In this document: piece after piece, positions 29,309-38,368 of the stretch
Numbering within the stretch: position 1 is the first letter of the stretch
Layout of the letters: every line of letters starts with the position of its first letter
Assembly: GCF_012689525.1 (NCBI RefSeq)
Contig: NZ_CP051514.1
Location: forward strand, 124,001 to 188,000
Length of the DNA: 64,000 nt
Direction of reading: 5' to 3'
DNA from: Paraburkholderia aromaticivorans
Lineage (GTDB): Bacteria > Pseudomonadota > Gammaproteobacteria > Burkholderiales > Burkholderiaceae
Notes under the pieces: model-generated
Database searches by the model: none
What the model saw: only the letters and a program-made list of their open reading frames with translations
Told to the model about the DNA's origin: nothing
Translations under genes and position numbers: made by a program

Positions 29309-30777
29309 AAAACCAGCATCCCCTGACTACACTATCGGCGCTCTCCGCGTTGTTTGCACTATGCGTGGCAGCCTGTGCGCCGGTCGGCCCCAACTACCGG
29401 CTGCCTGCTGCCGCCGCGCTCAATACGCCGGACGCGCAAGGACAACTGACCGGCGCGCATGGCAGCGGGATCTCCGACGCGCCGGTGCCGGCCGCGTGGT
29501 GGCATCTGTACGACGATCCCGTGCTGAACGACCTGGTCACCTCGGCGTTGCGCTCGAATACGGATCTGCGTGTCGCCGCAGCGAATCTCGCGCGCTCACG
29601 GGCGGAAGTGAGTGAGGCACAGGCGGCGATCGGCTTCGGCGGTAGCGCGTCCGCATCGGTCCAGCGCGCCCAGGTATCGGGGGAAGCTTTCCTGCTGACG
29701 GAGAAAGTACCGGTGACGAACATCGGCGACTTCGGGATATCCGTCTCCTACCAGTTCGACCTGTTCGGTACGTTGCGGCGCGGCATTGAAGCCGCGCGTG
29801 CGGAAGACGAAAGCGTCGAGGCGGCGGCGGACGTGGCGCGCATCACGATCGTCGCCGATGTCGCGCGTGCCTACATAGAAAGCTGTTCGGCCGCGGATGA
29901 TGCGAACATCGCCCGCCACTCGCTAGCGTTGCAGCAACAGAGCACACGATTGACGGAAAGGCTGCGGCTCGCGGGTCGCGGCAACCAGCCGGATGTCACG
30001 CGTTCGCAGACGCAGGTTCAGACGGTGAGCGCGGAGATTCCACGTTTTGAGGCACGCCAGCAGGCGGCACAGTACCGTCTGGCGATGTTATTGGCCATTG
30101 CGCCAGAAGCGCTACCCGCGGCTGTGCGGGCGTGTGACAGGACACCACGGATTCGCCGGAGCCTGCCCGTGGGTGACGGCGCTGCCCTGCTGAAACGGCG
30201 ACCCGACATACGTGAGGCCGAACGGCGGCTCGCTGCCGCCACGGCACGCATCGGTGTTGCCACCGGCGAACTCTATCCTTCTGTCAGCTTTGGCGCATCG
30301 GCCGGACTGACCGGGGCTATGGCAGATCTTGGTTCGCCGGCTACGCAGCGCTGGGGCTTCGGACCGTTGATCAGCTGGAACTTTCCGGCCCACGGCGCGC
30401 GCCAACGCGTGCAGGAAGCGCAGGCGGGCGCCCAGGCGGAACTCGCCCGCTTCGACGGCGTGGTGCTGAACGCGCTGCGCGAGACCCGCACGACCCTGTC
30501 CACCTATGCTGCAGACCTCACGCGCCTGCGGTCCCTCGAGGGCGCTCGCACCTCCGCGGCCCGCTCGGCCAACGAAACCCATCGGCTTTATATTGCAGGG
30601 CGCGATTCGTTTCTGTCGGACCTCGACGCTTCCCGCACATTGACTACCGTCGAAGCGCAGGTCGCGGAGGCGGAAGGTTTGGTGGCTGGGGACCAGGTCA
30701 ATCTCTTTCTGGCTCTGGGGGGCGGATGGAACCGCGACAGTGAGGTGTCTGCGACGAAAAGCGCTGGCCCGCGTTGA
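29305..30777 (+). CDS. NodT-family outer-membrane efflux lipoprotein
   Basis: ATG 29305 overlaps the adaptor's stop (ATGA). This 490-residue TolC-like channel has a lipobox VAAC near residue 24, followed by APVGPNYRLP. It shows the duplicated outer-membrane-factor pattern: WWHLYDDPVLNDLVTSALRSNTDLRVAAANLARSRAEV and RPDIREAERRLAAATARIGVATGELYPS. It completes the MarR-AaeB-AaeX-AaeA-NodT export system. Order and overlap show a single operon. Confidence 0.92.
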   Translation: MKNQHPLTTLSALSALFALCVAACAPVGPNYRLPAAAALNTPDAQGQLTGAHGSGISDAPVPAAWWHLYDDPVLNDLVTSALRSNTDLRVAAANLARSRAEVSEAQAAIGFGGSASASVQRAQVSGEAFLLTEKVPVTNIGDFGISVSYQFDLFGTLRRGIEAARAEDESVEAAADVARITIVADVARAYIESCSAADDANIARHSLALQQQSTRLTERLRLAGRGNQPDVTRSQTQVQTVSAEIPRFEARQQAAQYRLAMLLAIAPEALPAAVRACDRTPRIRRSLPVGDGAALLKRRPDIREAERRLAAATARIGVATGELYPSVSFGASAGLTGAMADLGSPATQRWGFGPLISWNFPAHGARQRVQEAQAGAQAELARFDGVVLNALRETRTTLSTYAADLTRLRSLEGARTSAARSANETHRLYIAGRDSFLSDLDASRTLTTVEAQVAEAEGLVAGDQVNLFLALGGGWNRDSEVSATKSAGPR

Positions 30778-30999
30778 CAACGTGCCGGGGCGAGGTGATC
30801 GCACGCGTCGATCCCGCGCGTCCACGGCCCAGGAGCGCGGCCGGGATTTGCCCGGGTGTGGAATTTGCGCAGCACTACTAACCCGGTTGCCGGCGGCAGT
30901 GACATATGTCACTGCGAACGGGATCGGGCAGCACAGGCAACAGGCATTAGGTCGCAGCATGCACCGCATGGGCAACCTTTCAATCATTGGGAGCGCGTC

Positions 31000-31266
31000 G
31001 TGAAGAGTTTTCAGTGCAGCATAGTCGTTGTGATGGTTCTGGCAGCGCCGATCGCGAACGCGTTCGGCCAGAGTACCGGCAAGGCCATCCCTGCCGGCGC
31101 ATCCTCCGCGCATTCCGCGAGTAGTGCGGCAGCTGTGACAGGTACCCACGCACCGGCGGGTCAGGCCGGACATTCGACCGACCCGCAGCAATCGACGGGT
31201 AAGGGCTCCTCCACGCTGAATGCGCCGGCGCCTGGCCGGGATGATACAGCGGGCAAAAGCAACTAG
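31000..31266 (+). CDS. small secreted Ser/Ala/Gly/Thr-rich protein (copy 1)
   Basis: The start chosen is GTG 31000 with GGGAG at 30988-30992; the product is 88 residues. A signal peptide (VKSFQCSIVVVMVLAAPIANA) precedes a low-complexity mature part rich in Ser, Ala, Gly, Thr and His, ending in AGKSN. There is no domain I recognise. Two other proteins in the window, at 32914 and 36051, have the same build. It lies after the efflux operon but 220 bp away, so is probably independent. Likely periplasmic or exported; function unknown. Confidence 0.6.
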   Translation: MKSFQCSIVVVMVLAAPIANAFGQSTGKAIPAGASSAHSASSAAAVTGTHAPAGQAGHSTDPQQSTGKGSSTLNAPAPGRDDTAGKSN

Positions 31267-31550
31267 ACGGGCATGCTGTGCCGCACCGTACTGGACGGCA
31301 CGGGTCCTGCGAAAACCAGCCGGGCAGCGTAGCGAGGCAGCGCTGAGCGGTCTCTGCTGTTACTGCGCCGCGCCGTGATGAAACGGTGTGCTTCACCGGC
31401 GGACGTCACGCGAGATGCGTGCGGCCACCGCGGCATCAGCCGACCTCCGGAGAACCGTCTAAAAGGCTGGTGTAGTGAGTTACAAATTCATTGAATTATT
31501 TTCGCCGCGTACTAAAGTGCTATGTGTGGCACAGATACGAGGAGGCGGCG

Positions 31551-32636
31551 ATGAGCGGACGGCCCAAACGGGAACTCGTACTGAGCGAATCGGAATTCAA
31601 GCAACTGAAGGCGCTGATGATGCGGCGGAAGACAGCACAGGCGTTGGCGTTGCGAGCGCGCATCGTGCTGGCCTGTGCCGAAGGGATGGACAACAAGACG
31701 GTCGCGGCGAAACTGCAGCTTACGCAGCAAACTGTCTCTAAATGGCGCGCGCGATTTGTCGCAGACCGTGTGGACGGACTGCTTGACGCGCCACGCCCCG
31801 GTGCACCCCGGACAATCGACGACACGCATGTCGACGCGGTTATTGCGAAGACGCTTGAGTCCGTGCCTGCCGGGGCGACGCACTGGAGCACGCGCACGAT
31901 GGCCCGCGAGATGAAGCTCTCGCAGACGGCGGTGTCGCGTATCTGGCGAGCCTTCGGACTGCAGCCGCATCGGCAGGAGACGTTTAAGCGCTCTAGCGAT
32001 CCGTTGTTCGTCGACAAGGTGCGCGATATTGTCGGCCTGTACCTGGATCCGCCGCTAAAGGCGATGGTGCTGTGCGTTGACGAGAAGAGCCAGATACAGG
32101 CATTGGACCGCACGCAGCCCATATTGCCGTTAGCCCCAGGCATTCCCGAGCGACGCACTCACGACTACATGCGGCACGGTACGACCACGCTATTTGCGGC
32201 GCTGGACATCGTCACCGGTGAAGTGATCGGCGAGGTGCACCGGCGCCATCGCAGCAGCGAATTCCTGCGCTTCCTGCGCACCATCGAATCCAGCGTGCCG
32301 CCCCACCTGGATGTGCATCTGGTGATGGACAATTACGACACGCACAAGACTCCCTCGATCAAGGCGTGGTTCGTTCGTCATCCTCGCTTCAAGGTTCACT
32401 TCACACCCACGTCGGCGTCGTGGCTCAATCAGGTCGAACGCTGGTTCGCCACGCTAACCGAACGGTACCTTCGTCGCGGCACGCATCGTTCGACACGCCA
32501 GCTCGAAGATGCAATCCGGCATTATCTGGACGTCTATAAGGCCAATCCCCAGCCGTTCATCTGGAGCAAGTCGGCCGACGAGATTCCGGCCAGCCTCGAG
32601 CGGTTTTGTATGCGCGTTCAGAAGGTCGCGGGATGA
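31551..32636 (+). CDS. IS630-family transposase
   Basis: ATG 31551 follows GAGGAGG; the protein is 361 residues. The N-terminus has helix-turn-helix domains ([25 protein letters not shown]). The DDE catalytic triad is intact: [31 protein letters not shown] and [16 protein letters not shown]. The reading frame is full length with no stops, so the enzyme may be active. Its stop overlaps the start of the DUF6429 gene (ATGA), giving translational coupling. Confidence 0.95.
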   Translation: MSGRPKRELVLSESEFKQLKALMMRRKTAQALALRARIVLACAEGMDNKTVAAKLQLTQQTVSKWRARFVADRVDGLLDAPRPGAPRTIDDTHVDAVIAKTLESVPAGATHWSTRTMAREMKLSQTAVSRIWRAFGLQPHRQETFKRSSDPLFVDKVRDIVGLYLDPPLKAMVLCVDEKSQIQALDRTQPILPLAPGIPERRTHDYMRHGTTTLFAALDIVTGEVIGEVHRRHRSSEFLRFLRTIESSVPPHLDVHLVMDNYDTHKTPSIKAWFVRHPRFKVHFTPTSASWLNQVERWFATLTERYLRRGTHRSTRQLEDAIRHYLDVYKANPQPFIWSKSADEIPASLERFCMRVQKVAG

Positions 32637-32884
32637 GTGCCATGAACATCAATACCGACGCGATCGACGAAGTCACCCTGGCGCTTCTCTACCTGACCCT
32701 GCACGATCATTACCGCGCGTGGAAGGGCGTCGACTGGGACGTGCTGAATCGCCTTTACGAAAAGGGCTTCATCTGCGACCCGGTCAACAAGACGAAGTCG
32801 GTGGTCTTTACCGAGGAAGGGTTACGTGAGTCCGAGCGGCTATTCAAGCAGCATTTCGTTATCCCGGACCGCACAAACAACTAA
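32633..32884 (+). CDS. DUF6429 protein, IS630 passenger
   Basis: This 83-residue protein begins at ATG 32633 overlapping the transposase stop. The sequence ([39 protein letters not shown] ... [17 protein letters not shown]) matches the DUF6429 family, which has a small winged-helix-like look. It lies inside the element's terminal repeats, so it travels with the transposase. Whether it aids or limits transposition is unknown. Confidence 0.82.
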   Translation: MSAMNINTDAIDEVTLALLYLTLHDHYRAWKGVDWDVLNRLYEKGFICDPVNKTKSVVFTEEGLRESERLFKQHFVIPDRTNN

Positions 32885-32913
32885 TGTAACGAACTTCTAA
32901 TTCACCACGCTAG

Positions 32914-33099
32914 GTGAAGTTATATCCCTTTGCGGCAATACTGGTCGCCTTGTTTTCTCCGGGAGCGAACGCGCAAAGCCAGGGCGGCAACAATGCGCCG
33001 CCTGACACCTCGCAGGAGATGGACGGCTCAGGCCAGGGAGCAACGGGGACCGTATCGCCCGGTGTGCAGGCAAACCCGTCTGGCACCAGTGGTAATTGA
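32914..33099 (+). CDS. small secreted Gly/Ser/Pro-rich protein (copy 2)
   Basis: GTG 32914 starts a 61-residue precursor: signal peptide (VKLYPFAAILVALFSPGANA) and a short mature part, QSQGGNNAPPDTSQEMDGSGQGATGTVSPGVQANPSGTSGN. It shares its build with the proteins at 31000 and 36051. The IS630 right end abuts the start codon and there is no ribosome site left. The bases before the IS left end include AAAAGG at about 31461-31466, so the IS may have split the ribosome site from the start. Expression is therefore doubtful. Confidence 0.5.
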   Translation: MKLYPFAAILVALFSPGANAQSQGGNNAPPDTSQEMDGSGQGATGTVSPGVQANPSGTSGN

Positions 33100-33300
33100 C
33101 ATCCTCCTCCCCCTCTCGCTGACGCTTGCCGGCCGAAGGCCGGGAAGGGGGAGGATTCTACTGCGCTACGTGATGCGCTACGTAGTCGCTTCGGCGGGTT
33201 CCTGCCACGACGCCCTTACCTCAGGCGAAGAATCAGCACAGGCTAACGAGCGCTGTCCGCGCTCTAAAATATTGATTGCACCGACCACGTCGGCGTGATT
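33100..33300 (-). ncRNA. probable omega RNA (TnpB guide) at the 3' end of tnpB
   Basis: In IS605-type loci the guide RNA is made from the end of tnpB through the right-end palindrome, on the tnpB strand. Here that interval runs from about 33300 down to 33100 on the minus strand and contains the CCGGCC/GGCCGG hairpin near 33129-33145. The guide portion would read out into the flank below 33098. The location follows from the family; the exact boundaries are not visible. Confidence 0.5.
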
Positions 33301-34383
33301 CCCGTATCCGCACGACACACACGCGAACCGGGCTTGAGTCTTCCGGTTCTCCCTCGCGACGTGTGCGCAGCACGGGCACGTGCGGCTCGTGTTGTGCGCC
33401 GGTACCGCGAGCAGCAGGCCGCCGGACCAGGCCGTCTTGTACTCGGGTTGGCGCCGGAATTCGCGCCAGCCCTGGTCGGGAATAGACTTATTGAGCCCGG
33501 CCTTTGCCCGGACCTTCTTGCCCGGCGCCTCAATGCTGCCCCTTGCCGACTTGCCCAGGTTGAGCACCTGCAGGTCTTCGATACATACGAGCGCGTGGTT
33601 TTTGCTGATCGTTGCAGAAGCTTTGTGCAGGAAGTCTTTGCGGGCGTTCGCGATGTCAGTGTGAATCTTCTGCACGCGGGCCTTCGTTTTCTTCCAGTTA
33701 CGGCTGAATTTCTTCTTGCGCGCCATGTGCCGCTGGTACCTGGCGAGGCGCTGCTCGTGCTTCCTGAAGCTGTTGAGCGCGGCGACGTGCGAGCCATCGC
33801 TCAACGTGGCGAAGCGTGCGATTCCGACGTCTATGCCGATCGCGCTTGTGGCAGTCGGCAATGGTACGTCGACTTCGCGCTGCGTCTGGATGCTGGCGAA
33901 CCACTTCCCGCCAGACTGGCTGACCGTGACATTGCGCACCTCGCCGAGCACGGACCGACTCTTGCGGTAGCGGATGTAGCCGAGCTTTGGCAGAAACAGA
34001 CGGCTGTTGCCCTGCTCGAGTTTGACCTGTTTCGGGTCCGGGAACCGGAAGCTATCCCCGATGCCCTTGCGCTTGAAACGCGGAAAGGCTGCCCGCTTCT
34101 CGAAGAAATTCGTATAGGCGCGCTCGAGATCTTTTAGCGCCTGCTGCGATGGATGCGCGGGCGCATCGGCAAGCCAGGGCGTTTGCGCGCTGTTGCGCCA
34201 CCCGGTGAGCAGCTTGCACAGGCCAGGATAGCCGAGCTTCTTCTCGCCGGCCGCATAGCGCTCCTGCTGCAACGCCAACGCCTTGTTATAGACGAACCGG
34301 CACGCGCCGGCGAAGCGGCGCATCTTGCGCGTCTGCTCGCCGGTGGGAATCAGTTCGAATTTGTAGGCTTGCAGGCGTTCCAT
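33178..34383 (-). CDS. tnpB: TnpB RNA-guided nuclease
   Basis: ATG 34383 gives 401 residues, the normal TnpB size; the longer frame to 34482 overlaps tnpA. All active parts are visible: the N-terminal MERLQAYKFELIPTGEQTRKM, the RuvC acidic residues in GIDVGIARFATLSDG, CIEDLQVLNLGK and HADVVGAINI, and a four-cysteine zinc ribbon (CPCC ... CVSCG). It should cut DNA under direction of the RNA from the element's right end, helping the element persist after excision. No frameshift is seen. Confidence 0.93.
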   Translation of the reverse strand: MERLQAYKFELIPTGEQTRKMRRFAGACRFVYNKALALQQERYAAGEKKLGYPGLCKLLTGWRNSAQTPWLADAPAHPSQQALKDLERAYTNFFEKRAAFPRFKRKGIGDSFRFPDPKQVKLEQGNSRLFLPKLGYIRYRKSRSVLGEVRNVTVSQSGGKWFASIQTQREVDVPLPTATSAIGIDVGIARFATLSDGSHVAALNSFRKHEQRLARYQRHMARKKKFSRNWKKTKARVQKIHTDIANARKDFLHKASATISKNHALVCIEDLQVLNLGKSARGSIEAPGKKVRAKAGLNKSIPDQGWREFRRQPEYKTAWSGGLLLAVPAHNTSRTCPCCAHVARENRKTQARFACVSCGYGNHADVVGAINILERGQRSLACADSSPEVRASWQEPAEATT

Positions 34384-34406
34384 GCGTGAAAGTAAACTAT
34401 TGGTCC

Positions 34407-34823
34407 ATGACTCCTGACCACGATATTCGACGCGGCCGCCACTGCGTATTCTTGATGCATGTCCATTTGGTCTTTGTGACAAAGTATAGGCGTGGCGTCT
34501 TCACGAAACAGATCCTGGACCATATGCGCGGACTCTTCGCGAGCGTGTGCACGGATTTTGAGGCGGAGCTCGTTGAGTTCGACGGCGAGGATGATCACGT
34601 ACACCTGCTGGTGAACTATCCGCCCAAGGTATCGGTGTCCGCGTTGGTGAACAGCCTGAAAGGCGTTTCCAGTCGCGTGATACGCAAGAAAAACTACCCC
34701 AGCATCCGGCACAAACTGTGGGGCGGTGCGCTATGGTCGCCGTCCTACTTCGCCGGAAGCTGTGGCGGCGCGCCCATTGAGATCATCCGCCAGTACATTG
34801 AACAACAGCAAACGCCACACTAA
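34407..34823 (+). CDS. tnpA: IS200/IS605 TnpA Y1 transposase
   Basis: The protein is 138 residues from ATG 34407 (a GTG at 34386 is possible). It carries the HUH motif (LMHVHLVFVTKYRR), the HVHLLVNYPP second His strand and the catalytic tyrosine in EIIRQYIEQQQ. Such enzymes cut and join single-stranded DNA at the element's hairpins. It appears full length. With an intact TnpB, this element looks capable of moving. Confidence 0.93.
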   Translation: MTPDHDIRRGRHCVFLMHVHLVFVTKYRRGVFTKQILDHMRGLFASVCTDFEAELVEFDGEDDHVHLLVNYPPKVSVSALVNSLKGVSSRVIRKKNYPSIRHKLWGGALWSPSYFAGSCGGAPIEIIRQYIEQQQTPH

Positions 34824-35015
34824 CGGCCGCAATGGACGCCTTCGGCGCCCGCGCTATCCTTCCTCGCCCTGGAAGGACGAGGCTTGCCGCGCTCCGGGTC
34901 AACGCAGGCAGGGAGTGCCAGCAGGAAGATGCCGCGGGCGGCGTCGAATGGGCATGCCGACGTGACAAAGAAGGCCTATTGAAGGCTTGCGCCGCGTGTC
35001 GAAAGCGCATTGCGC

Positions 35016-35981
35016 TCACGGCTTGAGGGAAGCGAGATACGCGGCGATCGACGCCATGTCGTCGGCGGTCAGGTCGGCCACCGGCCCGTTCATCGGTTGC
35101 ACTGCTGGGCCGGTGCGTGCGTGGCTCTGGATGTCATAGAGCTGGCGCACGATATAGCTAGGTGAACGGCCCGCGATCGACGGTATGTTACCGACGCCTT
35201 TCAGATTCTGGCCATGACAGCTCGCGCATTGCTGGGTCTTGCCGGCTGCCCCGGTTCTGACCAGGCGTTCGCCTTTTTCAATACTACCGGGCGGCACGTA
35301 CGCGATGAACTGTGCGCGCGGATCCCGATTTTCAAACTGCTCGGGATGTACGGGCACCTCGATGATGCGGTGGCCGATCGGCTCGGTCTCGCCGTTTCGG
35401 GATGCGACGAGGAACATGCCGGCGACATGGGTCTTCGGAACCGTTGCGGTCTCGATAACCTTGATGTTCGGCCTCGGCTTCAATGCCGAAAAATAGGCCG
35501 CAGCCTCGTTCACCTCTGCTTCGGTGATAGGTCTCGAGAGCGCCACCATAAGATCGACGTTTCTTTTCGGCACCGCACTTTTTCTCGCGCCACTCCTGAA
35601 ATCCGCCAGTTGCTGGACGATGTAATCCGCAGGTAGCCCGGCAAGGCTGGCGCTTTCCGGACCGCCTGAGCCGCTCTCACGATGACACATGCCGCAGGCG
35701 TAGACCTGGGGCTTTCTACCCCGTGCAACGATCGGCGGCATGGACGGGTGATCCTCGGGGTGCCAGACCGGCGCAATGAACCGGTCACTCAGTTGAGTAA
35801 CCGAATATGCGGCCCTGCTATCGGGCACGTGTCTCAGGACGCCGTCCTCGGCGCGCGGCTTGAAATCCGGTGGATTCACCGGGTAAGCCCAGGCCGGTGG
35901 CTTGTCTCCTGTCGACGCCATTGCGGGCGTACAGAAAATGGCTGCCAGCGCTAGCGCCAGTACCCCGATGAGCGTGTTCAT
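35016..35981 (-). CDS. secreted diheme cytochrome c
   Basis: ATG 35981 follows GAGGTG; the protein is 321 residues. A signal peptide ends at about residue 22 (PAMA), followed by two class I cytochrome domains with CGMCH (about residue 95) and CASCH (about 250), and Met ligand regions near VQPMNGPVADLTADDMASIAAYL. It is a soluble periplasmic electron carrier similar to cytochromes that accompany alcohol or sugar dehydrogenases. It could serve the dehydrogenase complexes in the window. No oxidase is directly adjacent. Confidence 0.88.
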   Translation of the reverse strand: MNTLIGVLALALAAIFCTPAMASTGDKPPAWAYPVNPPDFKPRAEDGVLRHVPDSRAAYSVTQLSDRFIAPVWHPEDHPSMPPIVARGRKPQVYACGMCHRESGSGGPESASLAGLPADYIVQQLADFRSGARKSAVPKRNVDLMVALSRPITEAEVNEAAAYFSALKPRPNIKVIETATVPKTHVAGMFLVASRNGETEPIGHRIIEVPVHPEQFENRDPRAQFIAYVPPGSIEKGERLVRTGAAGKTQQCASCHGQNLKGVGNIPSIAGRSPSYIVRQLYDIQSHARTGPAVQPMNGPVADLTADDMASIAAYLASLKP

Positions 35982-36050
35982 TTTGTGCACCTCTGTGGCG
36001 GGCAAGGTGATTGCAGCGGGCAATTCACGCGCTCGCCAACGTGTCCGAAC

Positions 36051-36326
36051 CTACTGTTGTCCGTTGGTCGCAGCATTGTTCGAGTCGTTAGGATCCGGTA
36101 CGGCCGACGAGGCTTTCTGGTGGGCCGCGTGAGTTGATATGTCGGGGACGGTCCGACCTGTGCGGTTGACGCCCGACGCGGGTGCGGACGTCGTAACGCC
36201 CTGCGCGCCGGTCGCGCTTTGGCCCGCTGGGGGCGCTGTTGTCCCCCCGGAGGCCTGCGCGTGCACGGTTCCCTGTACGCCTAACCACAGAAGGGCGGCG
36301 GCGATTCTGTTGATTGAGTGTTTCAT
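36051..36326 (-). CDS. small secreted Ser/Thr/Ala/Gly-rich protein (copy 3)
   Basis: ATG 36326 follows GGAGTTTGCCA; the precursor is 91 residues. A signal peptide (KHSINRIAAALLWLGVQGTVHA) precedes a mature part rich in Ala, Ser, Thr, Gly and Gln, ending NDSNNAATNGQQ. There are no known domains. It has the same architecture as the proteins at 31000 and 32914. It is 70 bp upstream of the diheme cytochrome on the same strand, so the two may be co-transcribed. Confidence 0.65.
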   Translation of the reverse strand: MKHSINRIAAALLWLGVQGTVHAQASGGTTAPPAGQSATGAQGVTTSAPASGVNRTGRTVPDISTHAAHQKASSAVPDPNDSNNAATNGQQ

Positions 36327-36618
36327 TGGCAAACTCCAATGAACGCTGATACGTAACGGATCGAGCCGGCGATTGGGTCGAACTTCTTCGGCTGCCTTGG
36401 GATGGCACGGTTTTGTCAGCGTGCTTACCCCGTTCAGATTACGCTCGACGGACGAGGGAGGCAAATGGCTGTAACAGTTTTAACGCGACATACGCGCACC
36501 GCCCGCACTTTCGCCTTCGCCCATCACGCAAACCGAGTTTTGCAGGTCCGAGGAGATAACTACCGAGCCGCGCCAATCTGATCCGACCGTCGCCGCAACC
36601 TGACCGTGCCCGTGCGGA

Positions 36619-37809
36619 TCACAGCTTGCCGTAACTATGCAGACCCGACAGGAACATGTTGACGCCGAGAAACGCAAAGGTCGTCACCAGCAGACCGGTC
36701 AGCGCCCACCATGCCGCGACCGTGCCGCGCAGACCCTTCATCAGGCGCATGTGCAGCCACGCGGCATAGTTCAGCCAGACGATCAGCGCCCACGTTTCCT
36801 TCGGGTCCCAGCTCCAGTAGCCGCCCCAGGCTTCAGCAGCCCATAGCGCGCCGAGAATCGTCGCAATCGTGAAGAACGCGAAACCAACGGCAATGGACTT
36901 GTACATTACATCGTCGAGCACTTCGAGCGCCGGCAGACGATCGGCCAGCACGCCGCGCTCTTTCACCAGATACGCGACGCCCACCATGGCCGACAGAGCG
37001 AAGCTGCCATAGCCGATGAAGTTCGCCGGCACGTGAATCTTCATCCACCAGCTTTGCAGCGCCGGAACCAGCGGCTGGATCTGCTGCGCGTCGCGCGCCA
37101 CCGAGTACCACATCAGGAAGCCGACCGCCGCGCCGATCACCAGCAGCACGAAAGCGCCGAGCGCGCGGGTGTTGTAGTGCTGCTCGTAGTACAGATAGAA
37201 GAGCGCGGTGATCAGGCTGAACAGCACGAACACTTCGTAAAGGTTCGAGATGGGAATATGGCCGACGTCCGCGCCGATCAGGTACGACTCGTACCAGCGC
37301 ACCATCAGGCCGACAAAGCCCATGACCACCGCCGCCCACGTCATTTTCGAGCCGATCGCGGCGCCGGTCGGCGAGCGCGACAGCAGGCCGATCCAGTAGA
37401 ACACGGTGGCGAACACGAAGAGCGCGCTCATCCACAGAATCGCGGACTGGCTCGACAGAAAATACTTGAGGAAGAACGCGTTATCGGCGCGGCTGAGATC
37501 GCCGTGGTAGATCTGGATGGCCAGCAGCGACAGCGCCGCGATGCTCACCATTAGCGGACGCACCGGTTTCCAGCGCCAGCCGAGCACCACGAAAACCGGC
37601 ACGGCGCAGCAGAGCACCAGTTTGTCGTAGTAGTTCATGAACGGGTGATAGCGCGACAGCGCGAACCCGGCGCCCGCGACCATCGCGAGGGTGAACAGCC
37701 AGTCGAAGCTGCTCAGACGGCTGAAGAACGTGCGCTCGGTCTCCGGGGCAAAGTCTCGGAACGAGGACTCGCCGGGGTTGAGCGGTCTCGAAGGTTGCAA
37801 AGAATCCAT
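36619..37809 (-). CDS. ccsB: cytochrome c biogenesis protein CcsB/ResC (system II)
   Basis: This 396-residue membrane protein has about eight helices and the tryptophan-rich haem-handling WWD motif WGGYWSWDPKETWALIVWLNYAAWLH. Conserved His residues flank it (for example HIPISNLYEVFVLF and KIHVPANFIGYG). AGGTG precedes the ATG. CcsB with ResB/Ccs1 exports haem and ligates it to CxxCH proteins in the periplasm. The usual ResB partner is not adjacent, so this is a solitary copy. The many cytochromes c in the window explain its presence. Confidence 0.92.
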   Translation of the reverse strand: MDSLQPSRPLNPGESSFRDFAPETERTFFSRLSSFDWLFTLAMVAGAGFALSRYHPFMNYYDKLVLCCAVPVFVVLGWRWKPVRPLMVSIAALSLLAIQIYHGDLSRADNAFFLKYFLSSQSAILWMSALFVFATVFYWIGLLSRSPTGAAIGSKMTWAAVVMGFVGLMVRWYESYLIGADVGHIPISNLYEVFVLFSLITALFYLYYEQHYNTRALGAFVLLVIGAAVGFLMWYSVARDAQQIQPLVPALQSWWMKIHVPANFIGYGSFALSAMVGVAYLVKERGVLADRLPALEVLDDVMYKSIAVGFAFFTIATILGALWAAEAWGGYWSWDPKETWALIVWLNYAAWLHMRLMKGLRGTVAAWWALTGLLVTTFAFLGVNMFLSGLHSYGKL

Positions 37810-38368
37810 GATTCACCTGGCTAAGTGTGGAAGAGCGGGGTCTGGAGTACACCTTGTCCAGGCGACGGCTGTCTGGTACCAGACGAGGTGCGTCCGCGCG
37901 TTACGGGGTCGGACAGCCGGTAGAGGCACTGTAAGGTTCCGGTTTTGTTCCGTGAGGCAGAAAGCGGACTGCTGCGACCGCATTAGTCGTCTGCACAAAA
38001 TTCCCCGGCAGCGGGACGAGCTACAGGAGGCGGCGCCGCTATGCCAGGTCCAGTACGTAGCATAGCCCCTATCAATGCAGTATCGCTCGCACGAGCGAAA
38101 ACCAACGCCAGCCCCCGATTCTATGAACATCCATGGCATTCGCATGTCAGCCCACGATCGGGTGCCAAAGACCGCTCGTCGTTACCAGCACCCACAAATG
38201 ATTCTGGCTTCCCTGTCGGTCAGATCCTCAACGCTCCGGAATCGATCCACATCGATCGCGCAAGGAGCTTTACCAACTCCGGGCATCTTCTCCGCGTTTG
38301 ACCTGGCTCCAGCAATTTCCGCGGGCTTGACGAAGCGGGGTTGTCAGGAAAGGCAGCTGCGTTGTCCG
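37810..38368. other. spacer upstream of ccsB
   Basis: About 560 bp without a convincing gene. One plus-strand frame (38041-38301, 86 codons) follows an AGGAGG-like stretch but has no recognisable domain or signal peptide and I do not accept it. No repeat or RNA seen. Confidence 0.45.

Larger units (their letters stand above)
31469..32912 (+). mobile_element. IS630-family element with DUF6429 passenger gene
   Basis: Imperfect terminal inverted repeats are visible. The left end near 31469-31500 reads TGGTGTAGTGAGTTAC, and the reverse complement of the right end near 32912-32880 reads TAGCGTGGTGAATTAG. About two thirds of 30 aligned positions match. Between them lie a transposase and a DUF6429 gene. 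Exact ends are uncertain by a few bases. IS630 elements insert at TA. The right end stops 1-2 bp before a GTG start codon at 32914. Confidence 0.75.
33098..34900. mobile_element. IS200/IS605-family element (divergent tnpA and tnpB)
   Basis: A tnpB on the minus strand and a tnpA on the plus strand are divergent, 23 bp apart. The left flank begins ATTGACATCCTCC and holds a hairpin at about 33129-33145 (CCGGCC/GGCCGG). The right flank after tnpA carries the hairpin CCTCGCCC-TGGA-AGGACGAGG-like structure at about 34863-34883. These are the subterminal palindromes of IS605 elements, which move as single strands and make no target duplication. Precise ends are estimates. Confidence 0.75.

Noticed and set aside
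38041..38301. 86-codon frame after an AGGAGG-like stretch
   Set aside because: Composition is not protein-like and no family is recognised.
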